The notes: generated by a model from the letters alone, not told the origin. Counted from the stretch's first letter, positions 9,462 through 18,728 are shown. The stretch: DNA of 64,000 nucleotides from Arenibacter latericius DSM 15913 (GCF_000424985.1 NZ_AUKX01000003.1:1-64000); one strand, 5' to 3'. Numbers and translations are program-made.

Positions 9462-11147
9462 ATGAGTGAAACATCCCGTTCGTTAAATTTTATTGAGCAC
9501 ATCATTGAGGAAGATTTAAGTAAAGGCTTCCCTGAGAATAAGCTTAGATTTAGGTTCCCACCAGAACCAAATGGATATCTACATATAGGGCATGCAAGCT
9601 CTATTTGTTTGAATTTTGGCTTGGGTCTTAAATATGAAGCCCCGGTCAACCTAAGGTTCGATGATACCAACCCCAGCAAGGAGGAACAAGAGTATGTAGA
9701 TGCTATAAAAAGGGACGTAAGTTGGTTAGGATTTGAGTGGGATACCGAATGTTATGCTTCGGACTACTTCCAACAGTTATACGATTGGGCTATTATTTTA
9801 ATTAAACAAGGTAAAGCCTATGTAGATAGTCAATCTTCAGAAGATATCGCCCTTCAAAAAGGAACACCAACGGAGCCTGGTAAGGCTAGCCCGTTTAGGA
9901 ATCGTTCCGTAGAAGAAAATCTTCAACTTTTTGAAGATATGAAAGATGGCAAGTTTAAAGAAGGAGAGCACGTACTTAGGGCAAAAATAGATATGGCTTC
10001 CTCTAATATGTTAATGAGGGATCCCATTATGTACCGTATTCTACATAAGCCTCACCACAGGACAAATACCGATTGGTGTATTTATCCGATGTACGACTGG
10101 ACACACGGGGAGAGCGATTATATTGAACAAGTTTCCCATTCTTTTTGTACCATGGAATTTGCCATGCATAGGGAATTGTACGATTGGTTCTTAGACCAAG
10201 TTGTAAAAGAGACGAAAGTACGACCCAAACAACGCGAATTTGCAAGACGAAATTTTAGTCACACCGTTGTAAGTAAACGTAAACTATTAAAATTAGTAGA
10301 AAGTGGCGTAGTAACAGGATGGAACGATCCAAGGATGCCTACCATTTCCGGACTAAGAAGAAGAGGTTATACTCCAGAGTCTATAAAAGCCTTTGCAAAT
10401 ACAATAGGTATCGCTAAAAGAGATAATGTTGTAGATGTATCACTTTTAGAGTTTCATGTTAGGGAGCATCTAAATAAAATTGCTCCAAGAGTAATGGCTG
10501 TACTAAACCCTTTAAAATTGGTAATTACCAATTACCCTGAAGATCAGGAAGAATGGTTAGAAGCAGAAAACAACCCAGAAGACGAGGCAGCTGGATCTAG
10601 AAAAGTACCTTTCTCTAAGGAACTATACATTGAACAGGAAGATTTTAGGGAAGAAGCCAATAGAAAATTCTTTAGACTAAAATTAGGCGGAGAAGTACGT
10701 TTAAAAAATGGATATATTATAAAAGCGGAATCTTGTACAAAAGATACCAATGGGAATATTATTGAAGTACAATGTACCTATGATCCTAAGAGTAAGAGTG
10801 GCAGCGGTACAGAAGAAAGTTTAAGAAAAGTAAAGGGGACCCTTCATTGGGTTTCTGTTAAACATGCCATACAAGCAGAAGTACGATTGTATGACCGTCT
10901 CTTTACCGAGGAAACTCCAGATACCCATCAGGAAAAAGATTTTATGGATTTTATAAATCCAGATTCCCTAAAAGTAATTAATGCATTTCTAGAACCAAGT
11001 TTAGCTTCTGCCGAGGTTGGCGAAAAATTCCAGTTCCAACGTATGGGATATTTTAATGTTGATAAAGATAGTACACCAGAAAAATTAGTTTTTAATAGAA
11101 CGGTTGGTTTACGTGATACTTGGGCCAAATTACAGGTAAAAAATTAA
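9462..11147 (+). CDS. glnS: Glutamine--tRNA ligase
   Basis: The 561-residue product charges tRNA-Gln with glutamine in the cytoplasm. The class I catalytic core is clear: RFPPEPNGYLHIGHA (HIGH motif, near residue 38) and the KMSKS-type loop VVSKRKL near residue 270, followed by the anticodon-binding beta-barrel half ending in NRTVGLRDTWAK. Length is normal for the family. The ATG at 9462 follows a good -7 box. It is divergent from the surface-protein cluster and is followed by a strong terminator. Having both glnS and gltX in this window indicates direct glutaminylation rather than sole dependence on the GatCAB route. Confidence 0.97.
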   Translation: MSETSRSLNFIEHIIEEDLSKGFPENKLRFRFPPEPNGYLHIGHASSICLNFGLGLKYEAPVNLRFDDTNPSKEEQEYVDAIKRDVSWLGFEWDTECYASDYFQQLYDWAIILIKQGKAYVDSQSSEDIALQKGTPTEPGKASPFRNRSVEENLQLFEDMKDGKFKEGEHVLRAKIDMASSNMLMRDPIMYRILHKPHHRTNTDWCIYPMYDWTHGESDYIEQVSHSFCTMEFAMHRELYDWFLDQVVKETKVRPKQREFARRNFSHTVVSKRKLLKLVESGVVTGWNDPRMPTISGLRRRGYTPESIKAFANTIGIAKRDNVVDVSLLEFHVREHLNKIAPRVMAVLNPLKLVITNYPEDQEEWLEAENNPEDEAAGSRKVPFSKELYIEQEDFREEANRKFFRLKLGGEVRLKNGYIIKAESCTKDTNGNIIEVQCTYDPKSKSGSGTEESLRKVKGTLHWVSVKHAIQAEVRLYDRLFTEETPDTHQEKDFMDFINPDSLKVINAFLEPSLASAEVGEKFQFQRMGYFNVDKDSTPEKLVFNRTVGLRDTWAKLQVKN

Positions 11148-11513
11148 AATCGACATCCTTTATTAAAAAAATAATAACAATAGGTATTTTCTATTAAAAA
11201 CGAAAGCCACAGCTTGTATATGCTGTGGCTTTTTATTTTATACAGGGTTTTACCTATCTCATTTTATTTTAGTGGTTAAACGAGCTTAAAACTCGTTTTT
11301 CGATCAAAAAACGGTTTCTTTTCTGTTTACGTCAAAAGTTTATGTGATTACAACCCTTAGGTGTTCCGTTTTTCGTTAATTTTATGAATTCGATGATTGG
11401 CTTAAATATTAAGCCAGAAGGATTAGAACGTTCACCTACTATTATTTGGAAATCGTTCTTTTTTATCCTACATTAATTTAATTGAATTACTAACATTTAA
11501 ATAATTTAAAATT
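11148..11513. other. Intergenic region glnS / YtxH operon
   Basis: After the glnS terminator (11203-11236) there is a second small hairpin at 11278-11298 (AAACGAG / CTCGTTT followed by TT), a near-palindrome CGTTTTTCGATCAAAAAACG at 11294-11313, and a perfect 8-bp dyad TGGCTTAA-ata-TTAAGCCA at 11398-11416, 98 bases before the YtxH gene. The last could be a regulator site for the envelope-stress-like operon downstream. No ORF is seen. Confidence 0.5.
11203..11236 (+). terminator. Rho-independent terminator of glnS
   Basis: An 11-bp stem, AAAGCCACAGC paired with GCTGTGGCTTT, encloses an 8-base loop and is followed by a T-rich tract. Confidence 0.88.
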
Positions 11514-11843
11514 ATGGCAAACGATAGTGGAAATACTTTATTGGCACTACTTACTGGTGCAGCTATAGGAGCAGCAGTAGGAATCTTATACGCTCCAGAT
11601 AAAGGAACTAAAACAAGAAAAAAAATTAAGAAGAAAGCTCAACAGACAGGTGACGATATAAGTACGCGAGTTATGTATGCCAAAGAGGAACTTACCAAAA
11701 CTGCAGAAGCAAAAAAGGTTGACTTTGAGCAAAAGTTGGAGGATACTATATCCACTATGAGCTATAAGGCAGACGATATCATTTCAGCATTGGAAAAAAA
11801 GCTGACAGATTTAAAAAGTAAGAACGCCCAACTCCAAAAATAA
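11514..11843 (+). CDS. YtxH domain-containing protein
   Basis: This small 109-residue protein has the YtxH signature: an N-terminal Gly/Ala hydrophobic segment (LLALLTGAAIGAAVGILYAPDKG, about residues 8-30) immediately followed by a basic stretch (TKTRKKIKKKA). A long amphipathic, Lys/Glu-rich helix to the C-terminus is likely coiled coil. YtxH proteins are associated with general stress responses and probably sit at the inner membrane. It is the first gene of a three-gene operon (11- and 3-base gaps) with a holin-like membrane protein and a small basic protein. A molecular function is not known. Confidence 0.85.
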   Translation: MANDSGNTLLALLTGAAIGAAVGILYAPDKGTKTRKKIKKKAQQTGDDISTRVMYAKEELTKTAEAKKVDFEQKLEDTISTMSYKADDIISALEKKLTDLKSKNAQLQK

Positions 11844-11854
11844 AAATATACTAA

Positions 11855-12199
11855 ATGGCTTTGGAGGACTTTAAGGATAACCTATCGGAAGTTGACAGAA
11901 ACGTACGTGCCTATATAGAAAACACGGAGGAATACTATAAACTCAGAGGGTTTAAGTTAGGAATGCGAGCTATAAGCTCATTAGTGAAACTACTTTTAAT
12001 AGGTAGTATTGCCTTATTATCCCTGTTTATGTTGTCCTTTGCCCTTGCCTATGGAGTAGGACAATGGCTAAATAATATCTTCCTAGGTTTTTTAATAGTA
12101 GGGGGTATATATATACTTTTCGGAATAATATGTTACCTATTCAGAAGTAAATTAGACAAACCTTTATTAAAAAAGTTTTCGGACTATTACTTTGATTAA
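11855..12199 (+). CDS. Phage holin family-like (Phage_holin_3_6) membrane protein
   Basis: The 114-residue protein has a soluble N-terminal helix (residues 1-45), then two hydrophobic segments, about 47-72 (LVKLLLIGSIALLSLFMLSF) and 76-103 (NIFLGFLIVGGIYILFGII), and a short basic tail. This layout fits the Phage_holin_3_6/DUF1469 family, which despite the name is usually a chromosomal envelope protein found next to YtxH and related stress proteins. Nothing else phage-like is present here, so a lysis function is unlikely. It lies in the middle of the YtxH operon. Confidence 0.75.
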   Translation: MALEDFKDNLSEVDRNVRAYIENTEEYYKLRGFKLGMRAISSLVKLLLIGSIALLSLFMLSFALAYGVGQWLNNIFLGFLIVGGIYILFGIICYLFRSKLDKPLLKKFSDYYFD

Positions 12200-12202
12200 A
12201 TT

Positions 12203-12421
12203 ATGAACACAAAACCCGTATTTACCTCCTTTGAGGAAATAGATCATAGATTAAAGATTTTAAAACTACAGCGACAAATAGAGATGGAGCAGATAAAGTT
12301 GCATGTAAGAGGTGCAAAGAAGAACATTGTTCCTGTAGCTATGATGGGCGGAGTAGGAAAATGGTCTAAGCGACTATTAATTTCTTTTCTATCTAAAAAG
12401 ATTCTAAAGAAATTTAGATAG
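12203..12421 (+). CDS. Small basic conserved protein of the YtxH/holin-like operon
   Basis: The 72-residue product begins with an amphipathic region (FTSFEEIDHRLKILKLQRQIEMEQ) and ends in a basic, weakly hydrophobic tail (LLISFLSKKILKKFR). It starts 3 bases after the holin-like gene and ends just before a bidirectional terminator, so it is the last gene of the stress/envelope operon. I recall small proteins of this shape following YtxH/holin-like pairs in other Flavobacteriaceae (possibly DUF6327), but I am not sure of the family name. No catalytic motif is seen. Confidence 0.7.
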   Translation: MNTKPVFTSFEEIDHRLKILKLQRQIEMEQIKLHVRGAKKNIVPVAMMGGVGKWSKRLLISFLSKKILKKFR

Positions 12422-12440
12422 ACAAAACTTACACATAAAA

Positions 12441-12487
12441 AAAACCCTTTTATCCTTATAAGAATCAAGAGATAAAAGGGTTTTTCT
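12441..12487. terminator. Bidirectional terminator between the YtxH operon and the SPFH gene
   Basis: A 12-bp stem, AACCCTTTTATC / GATAAAAGGGTT, has an A-run on its left and a T-run on its right, so it can terminate both the plus-strand operon and the convergent minus-strand SPFH gene. Confidence 0.85.
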
Positions 12488-12489
12488 TT

Positions 12490-12657
12490 GCTTTAAATAA
12501 AAGTAGGTAAATGTATATTTATAAGGTGTTTATAAGTCGTTTAATAAAGGATAAACCATTTTAAATACCAATAGGTAGTTTATCAATATAACTCGCTTAA
12601 ATCGGACGATTTAAACTAATAAACGACTTTACCTATAATGTACCCAAACTATTCTCC
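12490..12657. repeat. Dyad-rich spacer between convergent genes
   Basis: This stretch holds a 10-bp inverted repeat (AAGTCGTTTA at 12534-12543, TAAACGACTT at 12620-12629), flanking TAGGTAAA (12504-12511) and TTTACCTA (12628-12635), and a tight dyad TTAAATCG-ga-CGATTTAA at 12597-12614. It sits 3' of both neighbouring genes, so promoter operators are not expected. It may be a second transcription-end structure. Confidence 0.5.
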
Positions 12658-13590
12658 CTACTTTCCTTTCTCATCGTCTTCTCTTTTTTTCTTCATAGAT
12701 TCCCCAATCATGTTACTTGCTGTAAAAGAAGCCACCATGTTATTTAACATATCACTTCCGGCCTGGGGGGAATTAGGTAAAAGAATTAGATTAGTATTAG
12801 TCTCTTCACCAATAGATTGTAACGTATCGTAATGCTGAGTTACTACAATAAGAGCAGAGGCTTCTTGGGAATTTATTCCCACCTTGTTTAATACCTCTAC
12901 GGATTCTTCCAAGCCGCGTGCAATTTCTCTTCGCTGATCTGCAATACCCTGCCCTTGTAAACGTTTACTTTCCGCTTCTGCTTTAGCTTTCTCTACAATA
13001 AGTATCCTTGCGGCATCACCTTCAAATTGAGCAGCGATTTTTTCCCTTTCGGATGCATTAATCCTATTCATAGCCTCTTTTACCTGGGCATCTGGATCAA
13101 TATCTGTTACAAGGGTTTTAATGATATCGTACCCATAATCTAACATCGCATCTTGCAATTCAGTTTTAACGGCAATTGCGATATCATCTTTCTTAACAAA
13201 GACATCATCTAACTTCATTTTAGGGACTTCGGCACGAACCACGTCAAACACATAAGAGGTAATCTGTTCATGTGGATATTCTAATTGATAAAACGCCTCA
13301 TATACCTTTTCCCTAATTACCACATATTGAACGGATACTTTAAGTTTCACAAAAACATCGTCTAACGTTTTGGTCTCTACAATAACATCTAATTGCTGAA
13401 TTTTAAGTCCAACCCGTGCTACAATCTTATCTATTAAGGGAATTTTAAGATGTAAGCCCGAGTTCCTTATACTATGGAATTTTCCAAAGCGCTCTATTAT
13501 AGCTGAAGTTTGTTGTTTTACGGTAAAAAAGGAAGAAAAAAGAATAATAAATCCGATTACTAACAACGAAATTAAGAAAAATGAATCCAT
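12658..13590 (-). CDS. SPFH/Band 7 (stomatin-like) membrane protein
   Basis: The 310-residue protein begins with one membrane anchor (residues 4-22, FLISLLVIGFIILFSSFF), followed by a classical SPFH domain (residues 25-200: VKQQTSAIIERFGKFH, GLHLKIPLIDKIVARV, LDVIVETKTLDDVFV, LVTDIDPDAQVKEAMNRI). A helical, Ala/Glu-rich region (EGDAARILIVEKAKAEAESKRLQGQG) resembles flotillin/stomatin oligomerisation helices. The C-terminus is charged. SPFH proteins form ring or cage assemblies in the inner membrane, often regulating proteases; no NfeD or FtsH partner is adjacent here. It lies 124 bases downstream of gltX, with a hairpin between. Confidence 0.92.
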   Translation of the reverse strand: MDSFFLISLLVIGFIILFSSFFTVKQQTSAIIERFGKFHSIRNSGLHLKIPLIDKIVARVGLKIQQLDVIVETKTLDDVFVKLKVSVQYVVIREKVYEAFYQLEYPHEQITSYVFDVVRAEVPKMKLDDVFVKKDDIAIAVKTELQDAMLDYGYDIIKTLVTDIDPDAQVKEAMNRINASEREKIAAQFEGDAARILIVEKAKAEAESKRLQGQGIADQRREIARGLEESVEVLNKVGINSQEASALIVVTQHYDTLQSIGEETNTNLILLPNSPQAGSDMLNNMVASFTASNMIGESMKKKREDDEKGK

Positions 13591-13631
13591 AATATATAAT
13601 TTTAGTTAATGAAAGCATGATATGTTCGGAA

Positions 13632-13680
13632 GATACGGCTAGTTTTTTAAATATTTATAATTTAATTCACTAACCGTATC
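13632..13680 (-). terminator. Possible terminator of gltX (long-loop hairpin)
   Basis: GATACGGCTAGT (13632-13643) pairs with ACTAACCGTATC (13669-13680) with one mismatch across a 25-base, A/T-only-rich loop. It lies between gltX and the SPFH gene, both on the minus strand. A proper T-run is not obvious, so termination strength is uncertain. Confidence 0.4.
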
Positions 13681-13714
13681 CCCGATATATCTATAAAATT
13701 ATGGGTACAATTTA

Positions 13715-15226
13715 TTACAATACTGCTATTGCCTTCTTAATTCTTTCGATACTATCTTCTTTTCCTATTAACTCTAATATTTTAAACATATCCGGCCCTT
13801 TCATATCCCCAACCGTAATCAATCTCAATGGGGGCATCACTTTTCCAAAAGCTAAACCTTGTTCTCCAATCCATTCCTTTACTTTAGTTTCCACATTTTG
13901 AGCAGTAAAATCAGAAATAGTTTCTAACAAGCTTACCAATTGTTTCATAATACTAGGCGTATCTTCTTTCCATTGCTTCTTAACAGCTTTCTCATTATAG
14001 CTATCGGGAGCCACAAAGAAAAAGTTTGCTAATTCCCAGAAATCCTGAATAAAAGTAGCTCGCTCCTTAATAAGAGCAACCACCTCTTCTACATAGGGTA
14101 GTACCAATCTTTCCTCTGAAATATGAGCTTCCTTGTTTTGTAAAATTGTAGTAAAATCCTTAGCTAGTTCCTTGTTGGAATGCTGTTGCATATAATGATG
14201 ATTATACCACTTGGTTTTATCCGGGTCAAATCGAGCTCCAGACTTGTTAACTCTACTGATATCAAAGGTAGTAACTAGCTCTTCAAGAGAAAATATTTCC
14301 TGTTCTGTCCCGGGATTCCAACCCAATAACGCCAAGAAATTCACCACAGCTTCTGGGAAATATCCAGATTCTTTATAACCAATAGACTCATTCCACGTTA
14401 GAGGAAAAACAGGAAATCCTAATTTTTCACCATCACGCTTACTAAGTTTACCTTTACCTACTGGTTTCATAATCAATGGCAAGTGTGCAAACTGCGGAAC
14501 ATCCCATCCAAAAGCTTCATACAACAATTGATGTAAAGCTAAAGAAGGGAGCCATTCTTCACCCCTAATTACATGGGATATATCCATTAGATGGTCGTCC
14601 ACAATGTTGGCCAAATGATAGGTTGGCATACCATCACTTTTAAATAAAACTTTATCATCTAATACGTTAGAATCAATTTCCATTTTTCCACGTACCAGGT
14701 CGTTTAAGTGAATTTTTGTATCAGTAGGAGATTTAAATCGAATCACAAATTCATCCCCAGCTGTAATACGCTTATTAGTCTCCTCTTCACTTAGCACAAG
14801 GGAATTGGTTAACTTTAATCGGTTATGATGATTATAAATAAAGGTTTTCCCTTTTGCTTCGTGATCTTTTCTATGTGCATCCAATTCTTCACTTGTATCA
14901 AACGCATAATAAGCAGCGCCTTTTTCAAGAAGAATATCTGCATATTTTCTATAAAGTTCCTTTCGTTCACTCTGCCTATAAGGACCATGACCACCATCCT
15001 TACCCGGGCCCTCATCATAGGGCATTTTGCACCAGTTAAGTGAATCTATAATATATTCCTCTGCACCCTTAACAAAGCGTTTCTGATCGGTATCTTCAAT
15101 CCTTAGGATAAAATCTCCATTATGCTTTTTAGCAAAAAGGTAGTTAAATAGGGCGGTACGTACACCACCAATATGTAGGGGCCCAGTTGGACTTGGCGCA
15201 AAACGAACGCGTACTCTCTTTGTCAT
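13715..15226 (-). CDS. gltX: Glutamate--tRNA ligase
   Basis: The 503-residue protein charges tRNA-Glu. Class I motifs are intact: FAPSPTGPLHIGGVRTALFN (HIGH-type motif from residue ~9) and the KMSKS equivalent GKLSKRDGEKLGF near residue 263. The C-terminal anticodon-binding helical domain ends FKILELIGKEDSIERI. Length is normal. The start ATG at 15226 lies 18 bases past a perfect -7 box on the minus strand (TATCTTTG). It is divergent from the DUF4175 gene. Confidence 0.97.
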   Translation of the reverse strand: MTKRVRVRFAPSPTGPLHIGGVRTALFNYLFAKKHNGDFILRIEDTDQKRFVKGAEEYIIDSLNWCKMPYDEGPGKDGGHGPYRQSERKELYRKYADILLEKGAAYYAFDTSEELDAHRKDHEAKGKTFIYNHHNRLKLTNSLVLSEEETNKRITAGDEFVIRFKSPTDTKIHLNDLVRGKMEIDSNVLDDKVLFKSDGMPTYHLANIVDDHLMDISHVIRGEEWLPSLALHQLLYEAFGWDVPQFAHLPLIMKPVGKGKLSKRDGEKLGFPVFPLTWNESIGYKESGYFPEAVVNFLALLGWNPGTEQEIFSLEELVTTFDISRVNKSGARFDPDKTKWYNHHYMQQHSNKELAKDFTTILQNKEAHISEERLVLPYVEEVVALIKERATFIQDFWELANFFFVAPDSYNEKAVKKQWKEDTPSIMKQLVSLLETISDFTAQNVETKVKEWIGEQGLAFGKVMPPLRLITVGDMKGPDMFKILELIGKEDSIERIKKAIAVL

Positions 15227-15243
15227 TTTATAAAGTTTAACTG

Positions 15244-15251
15244 CAAAGATA
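15244..15251 (-). promoter_or_regulatory. -7 box of gltX promoter
   Basis: The minus strand reads TATCTTTG, a perfect TAnnTTTG match, 18 bases upstream of the gltX ATG. Confidence 0.6.
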
Positions 15252-15316
15252 CAAATTGTGAGTATTCCCTCCCTCTGTTATAGCTTCTCTAAGCGGGGGT
15301 AGGGGCGTTTTTTTTG

Positions 15317-15324
15317 TATCTTGG
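15317..15324 (+). promoter_or_regulatory. -7 box of the DUF4175-ybeY-mnmG operon
   Basis: TATCTTGG matches seven of eight consensus positions and lies 17 bases before the TTG start of the DUF4175 gene. Together with the gltX box it leaves only about 65 bases between the two divergent promoters. Confidence 0.45.
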
Positions 15325-15341
15325 TAATAAAATAGCACACA

Positions 15342-18300
15342 TTGGACAATTACCACAAAATACTGAATCAACTCAATGCTTTCACCACAAAATACTACAC
15401 GAAACTGTTGATTAACGGGCTGCTATTATTTTTAGCATTAGGACTATTATTTTTCCTATTAATATTAGGAATCGAATATTTTTTCTGGTTAAATTCTACA
15501 GGAAGACTACTACTTCTTTTATTATTTATATCTATAGAACTAGTTCTCTTAATTCGATTTATAATAATTCCTCTGATATATATCTTCCGAATAAAAAAAG
15601 GGTTAAGCTATAAACAAGCATCCCTATTAATTGGGAAACATTTTAAGGAAATTGATGACAAACTATACAACTTAATAGATCTAGCTGAAAATAGGGATAG
15701 GTCCGAACTCTTATTGGCAAGTATAGAACAAAGATCCAAGAACTTAACTGTAATTCCATTTGTAAAGGCTATCAACTTAAATGAAAGCATTAAGTATGCT
15801 AAATACATATTAATTCCAATTAGTATTTTCGGGATTATTTGGGTTTTTGGAGATGTAGTTTCTTTCGTTGGATCTTACAAGCGTGTTGTAAATTATGATA
15901 TGGCTTATGAACCACCAGCACCATTCTCGTTTCATCTACTTACTACAGATTTAAGGGTGTTAGACAAAGAAGCTTTTACAATAAATGTCACTACAGAAGG
16001 AAAAATAAAACCAGAAGGTATAACGATATTGGTTGAAGGGAAAGAGTTTATGTTAAAGGAACAAAACGGTATATACCAATATGTTTTTTCTCCTCCTTTA
16101 AAAACCACAACGTTTTCGTTCACTGCCAATGGCATTCACTCTAAAACTTACAAATTAAATGTTGTGAATACTCCGACTATTGAAGACTTTGAAATGGAAC
16201 TAACTTTTCCTGCTTATACTACAAAGTCTATTAACAAAATAAAGGGAACCGGTAATACTACCATTCCTGAAGGAACAAAAATAGAATGGAAAGTTAATGC
16301 ACTTTATACCGATGAACTAGCTTTCACTACGAAAGATAGTATATACTATTTTAATAAAAACAGTAACGAATTCAATTTAAACCAAAAAGTTTATAAGGAT
16401 AGTGAATACAGCATAACTGCGTCTAATTTAGCGGTAAAAGATTACGAAAAGCTAAATTATTCCCTTACAGTAATTAAGGATGCTCATCCTACAATTCGCG
16501 TAAAACAAGTTTTAGATTCCTTAAATCCTAACATCTCTTATTATAGGGGAGAAGCAACAGACGACTATGCCTTAAGCAAGATCCAATTGGTCTATTATCC
16601 ATCTAAAGACAACAGCAAGATTAGGCGATTGGAACTTTCCAATCCTAACCAAAATTATCATTCGTTTTATTACACCTTTCCCTCTGGTTTAGATTTAGAA
16701 AAAGGAAAAGAGTACACTTTTTATTTTGAAGCATTAGACAATGACGCCATAAATAACTCAAAATCAGCTAAGAGCCAGATATTCACCACTGAAATATTAA
16801 AAGAAAACGAGCTTTTAGATAGAAATATTAAGGCCAAAAAGGAACTTCTATCCAATATGGATAGAAATATGGAAAAATTTAAGGAGCAAGAAAAGTCCTT
16901 AGAGCAAATAAAGAGGGAACAAAAGGAAAAAGAAAGCTTAAGCTTTAATGATAATAACAAAATTCAGGATTTTCTAAAAAAACAAGAACAGCAAGAGCAA
17001 TTAATGCAACGTTTTAGAAAGGAGCTAAAAGAAAATTTGCAACAGACCGACAAGGAAGATCAGAAGAACAAACTACTTCAAGAACGATTAGAACGTCAAG
17101 AAATAGAAGCTAGAAAAAACGAAAAGCTGTTGGAGGAATTAAAGAAAATTTCCCAAAAAATAACTAAAGAAGAACTAACCAAACGGTTAGAAGAAATGGG
17201 AAAAAACCAAAAAAACAGTCAGCGTAACTTAGAACAATTATTAGAACTAACCAAACGGTATTATGTAGAAGAAAAGATAAATCAATTAGGGAACAAACTC
17301 AAAGAACTAAGTAAAGAACAAGAGACATTAGCTGAAGAAAACGAACCAAATTTAAACGCGATTGATAAACAAGAATCACTAAATAAAAAATTTGAAGAAA
17401 TCTCCAAGGAACTAGAGGAAGTCCAAAAAGACAACGAAAGTTTAAAAAAGCCAATGTCATTAGAAATTGACGAGAATAAAACAGAGGCTGTTAAGAAAGA
17501 CCAAGAAGATGCTTTAGAAGAATTAGAACAAAATAAAGCTGAAAAAGATAGCGAACCCAAGAAAGCAAACAAAGCAAAATCGAAACAAAAATCAGCTGCT
17601 CAAAAAATGAAAGAATTAGGCGAACAATTAGCACAATCTGCTGCAAGTTCTAGTCAGTCAGATATCATGGAAGATTCCAGGGTACTTCGTCAAATTTTAG
17701 ATAATCTACTGCATTTCTCTTTTCAACAGGAGGATTTACACAGCAATTTAGGTGAAATAGATATCACCTCAAACCTATTTAGCGGTACTCTAAAAAGACA
17801 ACAGGAATTACGGGAGTTATTCAACCATGTAGATGATAGTTTATTTTCTCTTTCCTTAAGACAGATAGAAATATCTGAGATAGTGAATAAGCAGATTACT
17901 GAAGTTTACTACAACATAGACAATGCATTAGAAAGCTTAGCTGAAAGTCAGTTTCAAAAAGGGGCTTCAGATCAAAAATATGTATTAACGGCAACCAATG
18001 AATTAGCCGCCCTTTTGGCTAGTATTTTAGAAAATATGCAACAGCAAATGCAATCTGGTTCCGGAGGCGGTGGAGGATCCGATGATCAGTTACCTGATAT
18101 TATTTTAGGACAGCAAGAGTTACAAAAGAAGATGGAAGGCTTAGGAAAGCAGCCCAAGAAGGACGGAAAAGAAGGGGATAATGGTGAAAATGGGAAGGAA
18201 GGAGAAAGCTCCCCCGGGGAAAATGGCACCTCAGGTGAAGGAAAAAAAGGCAAGAAGAAAGGAGAAGGAGAAGGAGAAAGTGGTGGAGATGGTAATCAAC

Positions 18301-18728
18301 CTACAGAAGCAGAGTTGCAAGAAATATATGATATCTACAAGGAGCAGCAAAGATTACGGGAACAGCTAGAAAACCAATTAAAGTCCATTCTAAGTAATGA
18401 AGAAAGGAAATTAGGGGAAAAGTTAGCTAAACAAATGGAAGAATTTCAAAATCAATTGTTAGAAAATGGAGTTACCCAGGAGACCTTAGATCTAATTAAC
18501 AATATTAATTACGAATTATTAAAATTAGAAAATGCCTCAATGAAACAGGGCGAAAAAGAAGAAAGAGAAAGTCGCACTGCCGAGGATAAATTCCAAAATC
18601 CATTACTAAGCACCCCTGAGGTATTCAAGAAAACTAATAATGATGTCGAGATTTTAAATAGACAAGCCCTACCTTTGCGTCAAACTTATAAGAACAAGGT
18701 AAAGGAATATTTTAAAACCGATGATTAA
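15342..18728 (+). CDS. DUF4175 family large coiled-coil membrane protein
   Basis: The 1,128-residue protein uses a TTG start: no in-frame ATG exists for nearly 190 codons, and the N-terminus MDNYHKILNQLNAF is typical of the family. Two hydrophobic helices (about residues 22-45 and 50-78) and a third (about 150-172) anchor it in the inner membrane. A beta-rich region (about 190-480) follows, then a long Glu/Lys/Gln-rich coiled coil (about 485-765), a helical region, and a Gly/Glu/Lys-rich low-complexity linker (about 900-985) before the final helices. The family is conserved in Bacteroidota, often with ybeY and mnmG as here, but its function is unknown. It overlaps ybeY by 8 bases (ATGATTAA), implying translational coupling. 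Confidence 0.88.
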   Translation: MDNYHKILNQLNAFTTKYYTKLLINGLLLFLALGLLFFLLILGIEYFFWLNSTGRLLLLLLFISIELVLLIRFIIIPLIYIFRIKKGLSYKQASLLIGKHFKEIDDKLYNLIDLAENRDRSELLLASIEQRSKNLTVIPFVKAINLNESIKYAKYILIPISIFGIIWVFGDVVSFVGSYKRVVNYDMAYEPPAPFSFHLLTTDLRVLDKEAFTINVTTEGKIKPEGITILVEGKEFMLKEQNGIYQYVFSPPLKTTTFSFTANGIHSKTYKLNVVNTPTIEDFEMELTFPAYTTKSINKIKGTGNTTIPEGTKIEWKVNALYTDELAFTTKDSIYYFNKNSNEFNLNQKVYKDSEYSITASNLAVKDYEKLNYSLTVIKDAHPTIRVKQVLDSLNPNISYYRGEATDDYALSKIQLVYYPSKDNSKIRRLELSNPNQNYHSFYYTFPSGLDLEKGKEYTFYFEALDNDAINNSKSAKSQIFTTEILKENELLDRNIKAKKELLSNMDRNMEKFKEQEKSLEQIKREQKEKESLSFNDNNKIQDFLKKQEQQEQLMQRFRKELKENLQQTDKEDQKNKLLQERLERQEIEARKNEKLLEELKKISQKITKEELTKRLEEMGKNQKNSQRNLEQLLELTKRYYVEEKINQLGNKLKELSKEQETLAEENEPNLNAIDKQESLNKKFEEISKELEEVQKDNESLKKPMSLEIDENKTEAVKKDQEDALEELEQNKAEKDSEPKKANKAKSKQKSAAQKMKELGEQLAQSAASSSQSDIMEDSRVLRQILDNLLHFSFQQEDLHSNLGEIDITSNLFSGTLKRQQELRELFNHVDDSLFSLSLRQIEISEIVNKQITEVYYNIDNALESLAESQFQKGASDQKYVLTATNELAALLASILENMQQQMQSGSGGGGGSDDQLPDIILGQQELQKKMEGLGKQPKKDGKEGDNGENGKEGESSPGENGTSGEGKKGKKKGEGEGESGGDGNQPTEAELQEIYDIYKEQQRLREQLENQLKSILSNEERKLGEKLAKQMEEFQNQLLENGVTQETLDLINNINYELLKLENASMKQGEKEERESRTAEDKFQNPLLSTPEVFKKTNNDVEILNRQALPLRQTYKNKVKEYFKTDD

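Noticed and set aside
11855-12199. Prophage remnant suggested by the holin-like protein
   Set aside because: No other phage gene is near; this family is a normal chromosomal envelope component with YtxH.
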